From Heterostelium multicystogenum (Eukaryota > Evosea > Eumycetozoa > Acytosteliales > Acytosteliaceae): a DNA stretch of 42,816 bases. Shown piece by piece: positions 23,933 to 33,212 of the stretch; the first letter of the stretch is position 1; each line of letters starts with the position of its first letter. The notes below the pieces were generated by a model. It saw only the letters and a program-made list of their open reading frames with translations, did not search any database and was not told the origin of the DNA. Made by a program: the position numbers and the translations under genes. Location: NCBI GenBank assembly GCA_003667245.1, contig RCNN01000272.1, positions 1 through 42,816 on the forward strand. The letters are read 5' to 3'.

Positions 23933-24043
23933 ATGAATCCAAATGCTACATCCGTCATGAATACTGCCTCAACTATTGGGCTGGACTCTGTGACTGGTAT
24001 CAATCAGTTTCAAACTTTTACTTTGGCTCCAAAGTTTAAATAA
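23933..24043 (+). CDS. Possible 36-aa small protein
   Basis: ATG (context TTATTATG-like) opens a 36-codon frame ending TAA: begins MNPNATSVMNTASTIGLDSV and ends Q-T-F-T-L-A-P-K-F-K. Composition (T, S, A, N, G, V; few I/N/K runs) is unlike chance ORFs in this A/T-rich DNA, where Lys/Asn/Ile/Phe dominate, and the third-codon choices look gene-like. No signal peptide or transmembrane helix. It is preceded by CAATATAAATG about 60 bp upstream and followed by AATAAATG-like A/T sequence, so an independent short transcript is plausible. I do not recognise the product. Confidence 0.35.
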   Translation: MNPNATSVMNTASTIGLDSVTGINQFQTFTLAPKFK

Positions 24044-24426
24044 ATGTATTATTTTTGTATTTTATCTCTTTATCTAAATATGAACACAAAAGAAAAATTC
24101 AAACAAGTTGAAATAGGATATTGTTATCAAAATGATCCATCAAAACGTGTTTTTTTTTTTTTTAGGTTTTAGGTTTTTTTTGTCTGAACAGATATTTTTT
24201 GAGCAAAGGACATAACCAATCAAAATGGTGTTAGCATCATCAAATAAAATCTGTGAAAATGATCAATATCTCTTTCCCAGGTGTCGGAAACCTCTATTGA
24301 ACTCTCATTTTGGGAATTAAAAAGTAAGGGTAAAGTATCAGATTTTAGTTATAAATAACTTGGATACCAAATTTTTGATCATTTTTGTTATAAGCATTAC
24401 CATTACACAATCAAATATAGTTATAT
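24044..24426. other. Intergenic region with T16 run
   Basis: No supported gene. Contains a T-run of 16 or more at about 24151-24164 followed by GGTTTTAGG repeats, and mixed-composition sequence at 24190-24300 without a usable ORF. Confidence 0.35.
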
Positions 24427-25591
24427 ATGTACAACAACAACAACAACAACAACAATAGAACAGAGACAAGCAATTTTTATTTTACAACATTCAATGGGGC
24501 TATAAAAATGGACAAGCAGTAAGTTCATTAGATGATTCAATCTTAAAGAAAGATTCTAAAACCAATGAATATCTTCTTTTTATGAAACCAGTTGATAGCA
24601 TTTCAGCAGTCATCTCTCATCCATTAACCCAAGACTATCCACACATACTCGCCATCCAAGAAGTTTTATATCCTATTAATATTAAAAACTATAAAAGCAT
24701 TATGAACAATCCATGCATGAGTAAAGATTCTAAATTCAAAACCAAAGCCAAACAGCTACAAATCTCTTACTCTCCAAAGTTCTTTACGCACATTCGATCT
24801 ATCAGTACAATCTATCGAATCCAAATAGAATTGTTTCAGATACAATACAACAATAATTTCTTTGTTGTGGTCAACATCCATTCTCCTCAGTAAATAAACC
24901 TATACATTGAACCTTTAATATAACATTTTACTAATCATGTTTTTATCATATATAGAAAAGTGGAGTACAAAAGATGCACTTTGAGTTCCTTAATAGATTT
25001 GTGATCTCTGTTAGTGAAAAAAATTCCAATTGTTATTGGCGGTGACTTCAATTGTGGAACTAAAAAATTTTATCACACAATCAAAGGCCTGCCCAAACCC
25101 CATATGACATTCTTACCGCAACAAGAATATACCACGAGAGGAAGAAATAATATTGGATTTAATTTCTTATTATTTCCCAGGAGAAAGCAATGAACCAAAA
25201 ACCAAGGTTGTAGATGTTGTTAATGATTCAGGTATTAATCACTTTGCCGTACAATGCATATTGGACATGCCCAGATTCAAAGATACTTTAAAGTCTCTCA
25301 CCTATTTTGGAGCTCTGAAAGTGATTTATAAAAATTTCTCTACTCAGAATAACCAACCTAAACCACAACCCATCATAAGTAATAAAAGTAAAACATATAA
25401 AACATCTTGATTTTTATCTCTCTGAAAAATCACACAATCACAAGAAATTCCTTAAAAATAATTCAAACTACAGTGAAGCTTTGTACAAAGCCTTTTTGAA
25501 ATACATAAAAGATGAAGGTTTTCCTTTGAAGCACCTTGCCACTATCCAACAGATTCTTGAGTTGTGGTATATCAAAAATAATAAAAATTAA
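24427..25591 (+). CDS. EEP-fold (endonuclease/exonuclease/phosphatase) protein, heavily frame-broken
   Basis: The metal-dependent EEP superfamily includes DNase I, APE1, synaptojanin-type phosphatases and sphingomyelinases. The start at 24427 gives M-Y followed by an Asn run (AAC repeats). After it, in separate frames, come F-Y-N-I-Q-W-G (N at the usual metal-binding Asn), H-I-L-A-I-Q-E-V (catalytic Glu), V-V-N-I-H-S-P, P-I-V-I-G-G-D-F-N-C (the G-D-F-N signature) and N-D-S-G-I-N-H-F-A-V (the final S/N-x-H-F-x-V histidine motif). A C-terminal helical tail reads F-L-K-Y-I-K-D-E-G-F-P-L-K. An intron is likely at about 24889-24957 (GTAAAT...TATAG). At least four frame breaks (near 24485, 25020, 25165, 25410) separate these blocks. 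All catalytic blocks survive in order, so either the gene is functional with base errors or it decayed recently. No reverse-transcriptase or other retroelement domain is present. Confidence 0.6.
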
Positions 25592-26158
25592 ATAAAATAC
25601 AAACTTCTTCTAAAAATGATTTATCAAATGTGTCTTTCATTTATTGTCTTATTGTTTAAACATAATTAATTAATTAATTATAATAGATTATTACCAACAG
25701 CATATTGATTTTATAAAAAAGATATTCTCTACGTTGTTTTGAGATCTAAAATACTCTTAAGACTTATAAGGTAAATAGGATTTTAAACTTTCATCCATTG
25801 TTTGAAAGACAACACTGAACTCTGGAAAGGTTCAACATGAATCAATCTAGATTCAAGTTGTGTGAATGGAATCAGAGTGTGACCACACACATGATGTATT
25901 CTCTGGGGTTTACTTCTTCAAAATTTTGAGAAATTGTTGTTGTTTTTGAATTCATTTTGATTTTTATGAAAATATAATAAAAACCCTTAAGATTTTCAAA
26001 TAAAACTAATAAATTATCATGATTTTTAATAAATATTAATATTTATTATTTAGCTATTGTTTGCATAGTATAGTTTTATAAGATAGTATAGTAAAGTAAA
26101 GTATAGTATAGTATAGCTATTCCATTGTAATATCATATTAATATTAAATAAAGTTAGA
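25592..26158. other. Intergenic region, start of duplicated unit A
   Basis: Begins with TAAT repeats (25665-25680). Homology to unit B starts at about 25687 (ATTACCAAC...GTTTTGAGAT). A/T sequence at 25800-26040, including a 30-codon ORF and an AATCTAGATT palindrome, is absent from unit B. The segment 26070-26118 is a TATAG/TAAAG pentanucleotide repeat just upstream of the GTPase start. Confidence 0.5.
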
Positions 26159-26928
26159 ATGAATAGTAGTAGTAATCCAATTTATATAAAGTTAGTTAGT
26201 GTGGGTGATCCTGCTGTTGGTAAAACTTGCTTGTTTCATGTGTATGCAAGAAAGACATTTCCTACCGATTATATACCTGTATGATGATGATGGATAAACA
26301 ACAATGCATTTAGTGTAAAATGTAAACTGATCATCAATTCTTCTCTAAATTCAAATATAGACAGTGTTCGAAAGCTATGTAGGTGATCTAACTGTGGATG
26401 GCAAGTCGTTTAATATAGCACTGTGGGATACAGCTGCTCAGGAAAGAATATGAAAGACTTAGACCTTTGTCTTACCCATCGACTGATATCTACTTGGTGT
26501 GCTTCTCTGTAATTTCGCAATCTTCATTTGATAATGTGGCAACAAAAGTATGTAAATGATCAGATGATCTTCAGAGTCATTTATTCAATCTGCTACTAAT
26601 CGGTATCTATTATTATAATAATAGTGGATTACCAGAGATTACACATCATACACACCGATGTGCCATATATTTTGGTGGGTACCAAAACAGACTTGAGAAA
26701 TGATCCAGAAAACATTGGAAAGACTTAAACAAAGACAACACACACCCATCTCTTATGAAAAAGGTCTCTCCAAAATGAAGGAGAATTGGCGCAGTTGCCT
26801 ATCTTGAGTGTTCTGCACTCACACAAGAGGGGGTACAAAAGGTGTTTGAGGTGGCTGCTCTAAACAGCCTATCCGCAAAAATACACACAAAGCCAAGACC
26901 CAAAGGTTCATCCTGCAACATTCTGTAA
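26159..26928 (+). CDS. Rac/Rho-family GTPase with altered P-loop and switch II (copy A)
   Basis: Rho-family small GTPase, normally a membrane-bound switch for actin dynamics. Exon 1 (26159-26278) has the P-loop [10 protein letters not shown]; exon 2 (26361-26547) has switch I/effector I-P-T-V-F-E-S-Y and switch II W-D-T-A-A-Q-E; exon 3 (26625-26928) has the base-binding G-T-K-T-D-L, E-C-S-A-L-T, and ends S-S-C-N-I-L, a CaaX prenylation box. The effector sequence, R-L-R-P-L-S-Y-P and the insert region place it with Rac. Two positions are remarkable: proline replaces the Gly equivalent to Ras G12, and alanine replaces the Gly equivalent to Ras G60 in DxxGQ. Frame breaks versus copy B at about 26443, 26628, 26710 and 26790 are mostly single extra A/T, so this copy is either error-affected or newly decayed; all motifs are still present. 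Confidence 0.8.
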
Positions 26929-27580
26929 AATTAACTAAAAGTTCATTTCCATTTCGAAATGATCAAATTTATTTATTTCCTAAAATTCAATAAAACTTCT
27001 CAAACTTTGAACTAGTATTAGATTCTCTCAAGAACTCACACAGTCGATTGTGAATTTGTGTAATTGTAAAATGATTCCGTCTATTATTACACATCTTTTA
27101 TGATCACCTGTGAGAATCATAGGAAATGAGAAAGAAATGATTGATTACTATTTATTGGTTCTCGCCCAATTGTTTTTTTCTTTTATTTTTTTTTATTTTG
27201 GAATTCTAAAAACCATTCATTAAATATCTTTTGAATTAAATTCTTGATTTATCCATCTCTAATAAAATAATTTAATTTACTTTTTGTATTCTTGCAAATA
27301 AATATTAATATTAATTCTAAACTAAAATCACCTTTTTGGTTTTGATTTTTTGTTGTTCACACTTTTCATCATTCACCATTCAATCAGTAACTCACACACA
27401 ATTACAAGTGATATTTATAACTAATATATTTTTATAGAATAGAATATATTATTTATAAATATTAAAATTATTATATTATTTATTATTAATATATATATAT
27501 AACAAAATTGTTTAGTTAGTTTGTTTTTTTGTTAAGATTTAAAGTTTAATTTAGTGCCTTCGCTTTGTATAATTAAAAAC
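26929..27580. other. Intergenic region between GTPase and companion gene (unit A)
   Basis: 650 bp, no supported gene. Mixed sequence at 27000-27130 is missing from unit B. From about 27400 (ATTACAAGTGATATTTATAACTAATATATTTTTATAG) it matches unit B and probably contains the companion gene's promoter and leader, ending in T-rich GTTAAGAT. Confidence 0.4.
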
Positions 27581-28651
27581 ATGGAAAGCAATTCAAACAA
27601 ATTCAATCATAATCTTGAGGAAAATGTTGATTGTCATGAGTACGATCAACAACAAAGTGCATGTGGAAAACCCTTCCTTCTGCGACCACAATTCGGTTGT
27701 AACAATGATCTTGTTATGACAGATATTAGAAATGAAGTCCGAAATTGTCAGTCTTTTTGCTCTAGTTCTAATAACACATCTGCAACCACCTCTACAACTA
27801 CCACAACCACAACCCCAGCCCCAGCTCCAACCGCAAACACAGACACCACCATTTCTGCAACCCCTACTGCCGAATTACCAGATGCTACTACCACTGCTAC
27901 CACTCCCAATATTGAGGGAAACCATTATTGTGAAATTAACAAATGGCCAAGCCAGATCTCAAAGAATGGAAATGGTGTGATAGAAGGAAATTTTACATCA
28001 GGAGTAGCCAACCAAATTCCCCGCTATGTATTGGTGATTACCCCAACGAAGAATCGATTCGTTTGGAAAAATTTCGCTGGAAACATATCCCAAACTGGCA
28101 AATTCAGTGTAAAAGTCACTGTATCTAAAATAAAAGGCTGTGAATCCCTCAATGATTTCCACTTGCAAGTCAATATCCTGGATGCAAAACTCAAAATATT
28201 AGCAGTGATAGAGATGCCATCAATACGATTTATCATGAATTCTTCTAAGGCTCCTTATCCAGTTGTACAAACATTCTCACAGTTTGTATCTCCCACATCA
28301 CCTGGCCAACATAAGGCTTTAATCACTGTAAACATACCATTCAAATATAAAGAGGGAACGAAGAATAAGGTTCTGGTTGTATTTGTTGATGCCAACTGGA
28401 TCGTCGTTCACCAGGTCGAGCAAAAAGACATTGACTTTAACCCCGACAAAATGAGTGCTTCGTTTTCTCTCCCACCAAACCGCTCCATTATCAACAACAC
28501 CTATATCTACATCAGATACTGCTCTACTAAATCCTCGTTCAACACAATCACCAAGCCAGATACAAACACTAAGTGGGTGATTGAATCAAACCCAAAGTAC
28601 GAAAGCAACAATGCAAAATGGTGCTACTACTATTCCCCACAGCAAAATTGA
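27581..28651 (+). CDS. Thr/Pro-rich protein of unknown function, GTPase companion (copy A, intact)
   Basis: I do not recognise this family. The 356-residue frame is intact, with no intron; the first ATG (27581, after AAAAAC) is used. Residues 1-60: polar, Asn/Gln-rich with five Cys and no signal peptide. Residues 60-110: low-complexity Ser/Thr/Pro/Ala linker (Thr runs, alternating Pro-Ala). Residues 115-356: a probable beta-rich globular domain with alternating hydrophobics (R-Y-V-L-V-I-T-P, K-F-S-V-K-V-T-V-S-K-I, F-H-L-Q-V-N-I-L-D-A-K-L-K-I-L-A-V-I, K-N-K-V-L-V-V-F-V-D-A-N-W-I-V-V), ending near C-Y-Y-Y-S-P-Q-Q-N. No transmembrane helix. It lies 650 bp downstream of the Rac-like gene on the same strand, and both genes were duplicated together. 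A hairpin starts two bases after the stop codon. Confidence 0.75.
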   Translation: MESNSNKFNHNLEENVDCHEYDQQQSACGKPFLLRPQFGCNNDLVMTDIRNEVRNCQSFCSSSNNTSATTSTTTTTTTPAPAPTANTDTTISATPTAELPDATTTATTPNIEGNHYCEINKWPSQISKNGNGVIEGNFTSGVANQIPRYVLVITPTKNRFVWKNFAGNISQTGKFSVKVTVSKIKGCESLNDFHLQVNILDAKLKILAVIEMPSIRFIMNSSKAPYPVVQTFSQFVSPTSPGQHKALITVNIPFKYKEGTKNKVLVVFVDANWIVVHQVEQKDIDFNPDKMSASFSLPPNRSIINNTYIYIRYCSTKSSFNTITKPDTNTKWVIESNPKYESNNAKWCYYYSPQQN

Positions 28652-28652
28652 T

Positions 28653-28694
28653 GTACCACACCAGTAATAAAAGTACCTTTTATTGGTATGGTAC
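28653..28694 (+). promoter_or_regulatory. Post-stop hairpin, unit A
   Basis: GTACCACACCAG...TTGGTATGGTAC folds into an imperfect stem starting two bases after the TGA of the companion gene. The outer GTACCA/TGGTAC and inner ACCA/TGGT pairings hold, with one C/A mismatch and a small bulge before the AAAG/CTTT end. Unit B has a perfect stem at the same place with different bases. Likely a 3' UTR RNA structure. Confidence 0.5.
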
Positions 28695-28806
28695 ATGATC
28701 AACCAAACTATGTCAAACCAAGTATCTATATACATTCATCCCTAGATATTCAATCAAATTTTTTAAAGTGTTTAACAATAAATAAATAATATTAAAACAA
28801 GTGCAC

Positions 28807-28850
28807 TTGTGCAAAAATATTCCATTGGACATGTCAAAATTTTTGCACAA
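28807..28850. repeat. 12-bp perfect inverted repeat at the A/B unit junction
   Basis: TTGTGCAAAAAT (28807-28818) and ATTTTTGCACAA (28839-28850) are exact reverse complements with a 20-bp spacer. The element sits directly between the end of unit A homology and the start of unit B homology, and has no counterpart that I can see beyond either outer edge. Confidence 0.6.
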
Positions 28851-29185
28851 TAATTACCAACATCATATTGATTTTAAAAAACAGAATTCTTTAAGTTGTT
28901 TTGAGATCCAAAATACTCCAAGACTTAAACTATATTATTAATAAAAGATATTACCTGATTCAATTGGTTTGATCTTGACAACATTGAACTATTGTTTGTA
29001 TAGTTTGTATATGATAGTATAGTAAAGTTAATTATTCTAACTGTAATATCATAGTTTGTTCAGAATTATCACTTATTTTACATGTATAGTTAGTTTTTGC
29101 TTGTTTGTAAAGATATATTAATATTAAATAAAGTTAAGGAGAAAAATGTAAGCTGATCAGCAATTCTTCTCTAAATTCAATATAG

Positions 29186-29776
29186 ACAGTTTTCGAAAGC
29201 TATGTAGGTGATCTAACTGTGGATGGCAAGTCGTTTAATATTACGCTGTGGGATACAGCTGCTCAGGAAGAGTATGAAAGACTTAGACCTTTGTCTTACC
29301 CATCGACTGATATCTACTTGGTGTGCTTCTCTGTAATTTCGCAATCTTCATTTGATAATGTGGCAACAAAAGTATGTAAATGATCAGATGATCTTCAGAG
29401 TCATTTATTCAATCTGCTACTAATCGGTATCTATTATTATAATAATAGTGGATACCAGAGATTACACATCATACACCCGATGTGCCATATCTTTTGGTGG
29501 GTACCAAAACAGATTTGAGAAATGATCCAGAAACATTGGAAAGACTTAAACAAACGCAATACACCCTCTTATGAAAAAGGTCTCTCCAAAATGAAGGAGA
29601 TTGGCGCAGTTGCCTATCTTGAGTGTTCTGCACTCACACAAGAGGGGGTACAAAAGGTGTTTGAGGTGGCTGCTCTAAACAGCCTATCCGCAAAAACACA
29701 CACAAAGACAAGACCCAAAGCTTCATTCTGTAAAATTATTAAATTTTTAATTTCGGCAATATGCTCAGATGGTTAA
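29186..29776 (+). pseudogene. Rac-like GTPase pseudogene (copy B, lacks P-loop exon and CaaX box)
   Basis: Matches exons 2 and 3 of the GTPase at 26159-26928, including T-V-F-E-S-Y, the W-D-T-A-A-Q-E variant, [10 protein letters not shown] and [11 protein letters not shown]. Exon 1, with the GTP-binding P-loop, has been deleted together with most of intron 1, so no nucleotide-binding protein can be made. A second small deletion near 29728 removes the bases coding for the C-N-I-L prenylation box and extends the frame into K-A-S-F-C-K-I-I. In several places where copy A has an extra A or T, copy B keeps the frame. A break remains near 29550. These larger deletions cannot be explained by base-calling error. 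Confidence 0.85.
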
Positions 29777-30056
29777 ATTATTATTGTTTTTGAAAGAAAA
29801 AAAACTTTTAAAAGTATCCAAGTAACTCCTTAGTTTATTTAAATTGTGATTTTGATCAAAGCACAATTTACAAGTATTATTTATAACTAATATATTTTTA
29901 TAGCATAGAACATATTATTTATATATTAAAATATAATAATATTATATAGTTATATAAAAAATTGAAATTGTTTAGTTAGTTTTCTTTTTTGTTAAGATCT
30001 ATAGTTTAGTTTAATTTAGGGGAGTGGGAGGTGTGCTTTCGATTGTTTTAAAAACC

Positions 30057-31146
30057 ATGGAAAGCAATTCAAACAAATTCAATCATCATATTGAGGAGAA
30101 CGTTGTTGATTCTCATGCATACGATCAACAACTACAACAAAGTGTGTTTGCAAAACCCGTCCTTCAGCAACAACAACAGTTCGATTTTATCAATGATCTT
30201 GTTATGACGGATATTAAAAAAGTAATCCAGCTAATCCGAATTGCATTTGGGATACTAGTTCTTTTAACACATCTGAAACCACCTCTACAACAACCACAAC
30301 CACAACCACAAACCACAAACCCAGCTCCAACAGCAAACACCACCATTTCTACAACCCCTACTGCCGAATTACCAGATGCTACTACCACTGCTACCACTCC
30401 CAATACTGAGGGAAACCATAGACTTGAAATTAACAAATGGCCAAGCCAGATCTCAAAGAATGGTAATGGTGTGATAGAAGGAAATTTTACATCAGGAGTA
30501 GCCAACCAAATTCCCCGCTATGTATTGGTGATTACCCCCAACAAAGAATCGATTCGTTTGGAAAATTTCGCTGGAAACATATCCCAAACTGGCAAATTCA
30601 GTGTAAAAGTCACTGTATCTAAAATAAAAGGCAGTAAATCCCTCATGATTTCCACTTGCAAGTCAATATCCTGGATGCAAAACTCAAAATATTAGCAGTG
30701 ATAGAGTCGCCACCAATACGATTTATCATGAATTCTTCTAAGGCTCCTTATCCAGTTGTACAAACATTCTCACAGTTTGTATCTCCCACATCACCTGGCC
30801 AACATAAGGCTTTAATCACTGTAAACATACCATTCAAATTTAAAGAGGGAACGAAGAATAAGGTTCTGGTTGTATTTGTCAGTGCCAACTGGATCGTCGT
30901 TCACCAGGTCGAGCAAAAAGACATTGACTTTAACCCCGACAAAATGAGTGGCTTCGTTTTTCTCTCCCACCGAACCCCGCAATTATCAACAACACCTATA
31001 TCTACATCAGATACTGCTCTACTAAATCCTCGTTCAACACAATCACCAAGCCAGTTACAAACACTAAGTGGGTGATTGAAACAAAACCAAAGTACGTAGG
31101 CAACAATGCGGAATTCAGCTACCCCTATTTCCCACAGCAAAATTGA
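30057..31146 (+). CDS. Thr/Pro-rich companion protein (copy B, frame-broken)
   Basis: Paralogue of the protein at 27581-28651. The start MESNSNKFNHHIEENVVDSH matches, with a longer Gln tract (Q-Q-Q-Q-Q near residue 45). The Thr/Pro/Gln linker and the beta-rich C-terminal half are nearly identical to copy A (G-V-I-E-G-N-F-T-S-G-V-A-N-Q-I-P, V-V-F-V-S-A-N-W-I-V-V-H-Q-V-E-Q). Differences include I-E-S-P-P for I-E-M-P-S and loss of several Cys in the N-terminal part. Breaks relative to copy A: near 30205-30260, where the linker start diverges; near 30645, one base missing in CTCAATG/CTCATG; and near 30950, one extra G. It ends in the same P-Q-Q-N* and is followed by a hairpin. Either a decaying duplicate or an error-affected gene. 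Confidence 0.6.
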
Positions 31147-31148
31147 TA

Positions 31149-31193
31149 TACCATACTAAATAAATAAAATGTCTCTATTTATTTAGTATGGTA
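31149..31193 (+). promoter_or_regulatory. Post-stop hairpin, unit B (perfect 18-bp stem)
   Basis: TACCATACTAAATAAATA (31149-31166) and its exact reverse complement at 31176-31193 enclose a 9-base loop, starting two bases after the TGA of the companion gene. The stem differs in sequence from the unit A hairpin, yet pairing is kept. Confidence 0.6.
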
Positions 31194-31520
31194 CATCAAC
31201 CAAAGCCAAACCAAGTAATCTACATACATTCATCTAGTTATCAAAAGTATCTAACAACAAAATGTGTTATCTAAAATTTCCCCAATTTTTTTGGAAAAAA
31301 CGACCAGTCGAATAAATGCTGTTCTATGTTTACTTTACTTATTATTTTTACTTTTCAACTTTAGTTTAGTTTAACTATTAATATATTATTAGATATATCT
31401 ATATTTGATCATCAAGTTTTGAATAGAATACTATTAGGATGATTGAAGATAAATAATAATAACAATACTGTATTATGTAACAATACTACAATACTACTAC
31501 TGCTTCTTCATTGCTGTTTG
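31194..31520. other. Intergenic region
   Basis: End of unit B homology (to about 31262), then A/T-rich sequence with no gene. An ATG at 31439 is followed by stops within five codons unless one base is skipped, so I place the DUS2 start at 31521. Confidence 0.35.
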
Positions 31521-32909
<1,389 letters not shown>

Positions 32910-33212
32910 TTAGCAAATCCAATGAATTTAACTTTGCTTGATTGGACTCTATAGTTTAATTTTTTGGGACTAATAATAAATTAAATATTTGGTTTATTGT
33001 AATACAATAGATGAATGATGATGATGATGAAGGAGGATGGATAGATTAGAATTTGAAATTAAATTATTTGGGCGATACTATTTAACAATATTGTTTGAAA
33101 GTTGGTTGTGGCTGGCTGATGGATTGAGGTTGTAATGATAAATTGTTTGCTTGGTTGATTTCTTGCTTTGTGCTTCTTTTGTATTCTGTTTTCTTTAAAA
33201 TTGTTTGATTCT
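32910..33212. other. Short convergent intergenic region
   Basis: 300 bp between the DUS2 stop (+) and the stop of the minus-strand helical protein gene. Contains AATAAATTAAA (about 32975) and an ATGATGATG repeat at 33011-33030; no gene. Confidence 0.4.

Larger units (their letters stand above)
25687..28785 (+). repeat. Tandem segmental duplication, unit A
   Basis: Unit A carries a complete Rac-like GTPase locus and an intact Thr/Pro-rich companion gene. It matches unit B (about 28852-31262) in order and orientation: the leader (TTACCAACANCATATTGATTTTA), the GTPase exons and introns, the companion gene, the post-stop hairpin and the trailing TACATTCATC. Near-identity is highest in the GTPase exons and the companion C-terminus and lower in intergenic parts. 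Confidence 0.85.
28852..31262 (+). repeat. Tandem segmental duplication, unit B
   Basis: Second copy of the GTPase/companion unit, about 700 bp shorter than unit A. Missing are the 25800-26040 equivalent, the GTPase first exon with most of intron 1 (homology jumps from AAATAAAGTTA to AAAATGTAA near 29135-29145), the end of the last GTPase exon, and most of the spacer before the companion gene. Confidence 0.85.

Noticed and set aside
24429..24458. AAC triplet repeat considered as a possible satellite or CRISPR-like array
   Set aside because: It is a simple trinucleotide run encoding Asn at the start of the EEP gene, a common dictyostelid feature; there is no repeat-spacer structure.
24427..25591. 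Non-LTR retrotransposon endonuclease as the identity of the EEP gene
   Set aside because: No reverse transcriptase, poly(A) tail, target-site duplication or second ORF nearby; the gene has an intron-like gap and its own C-terminal tail.
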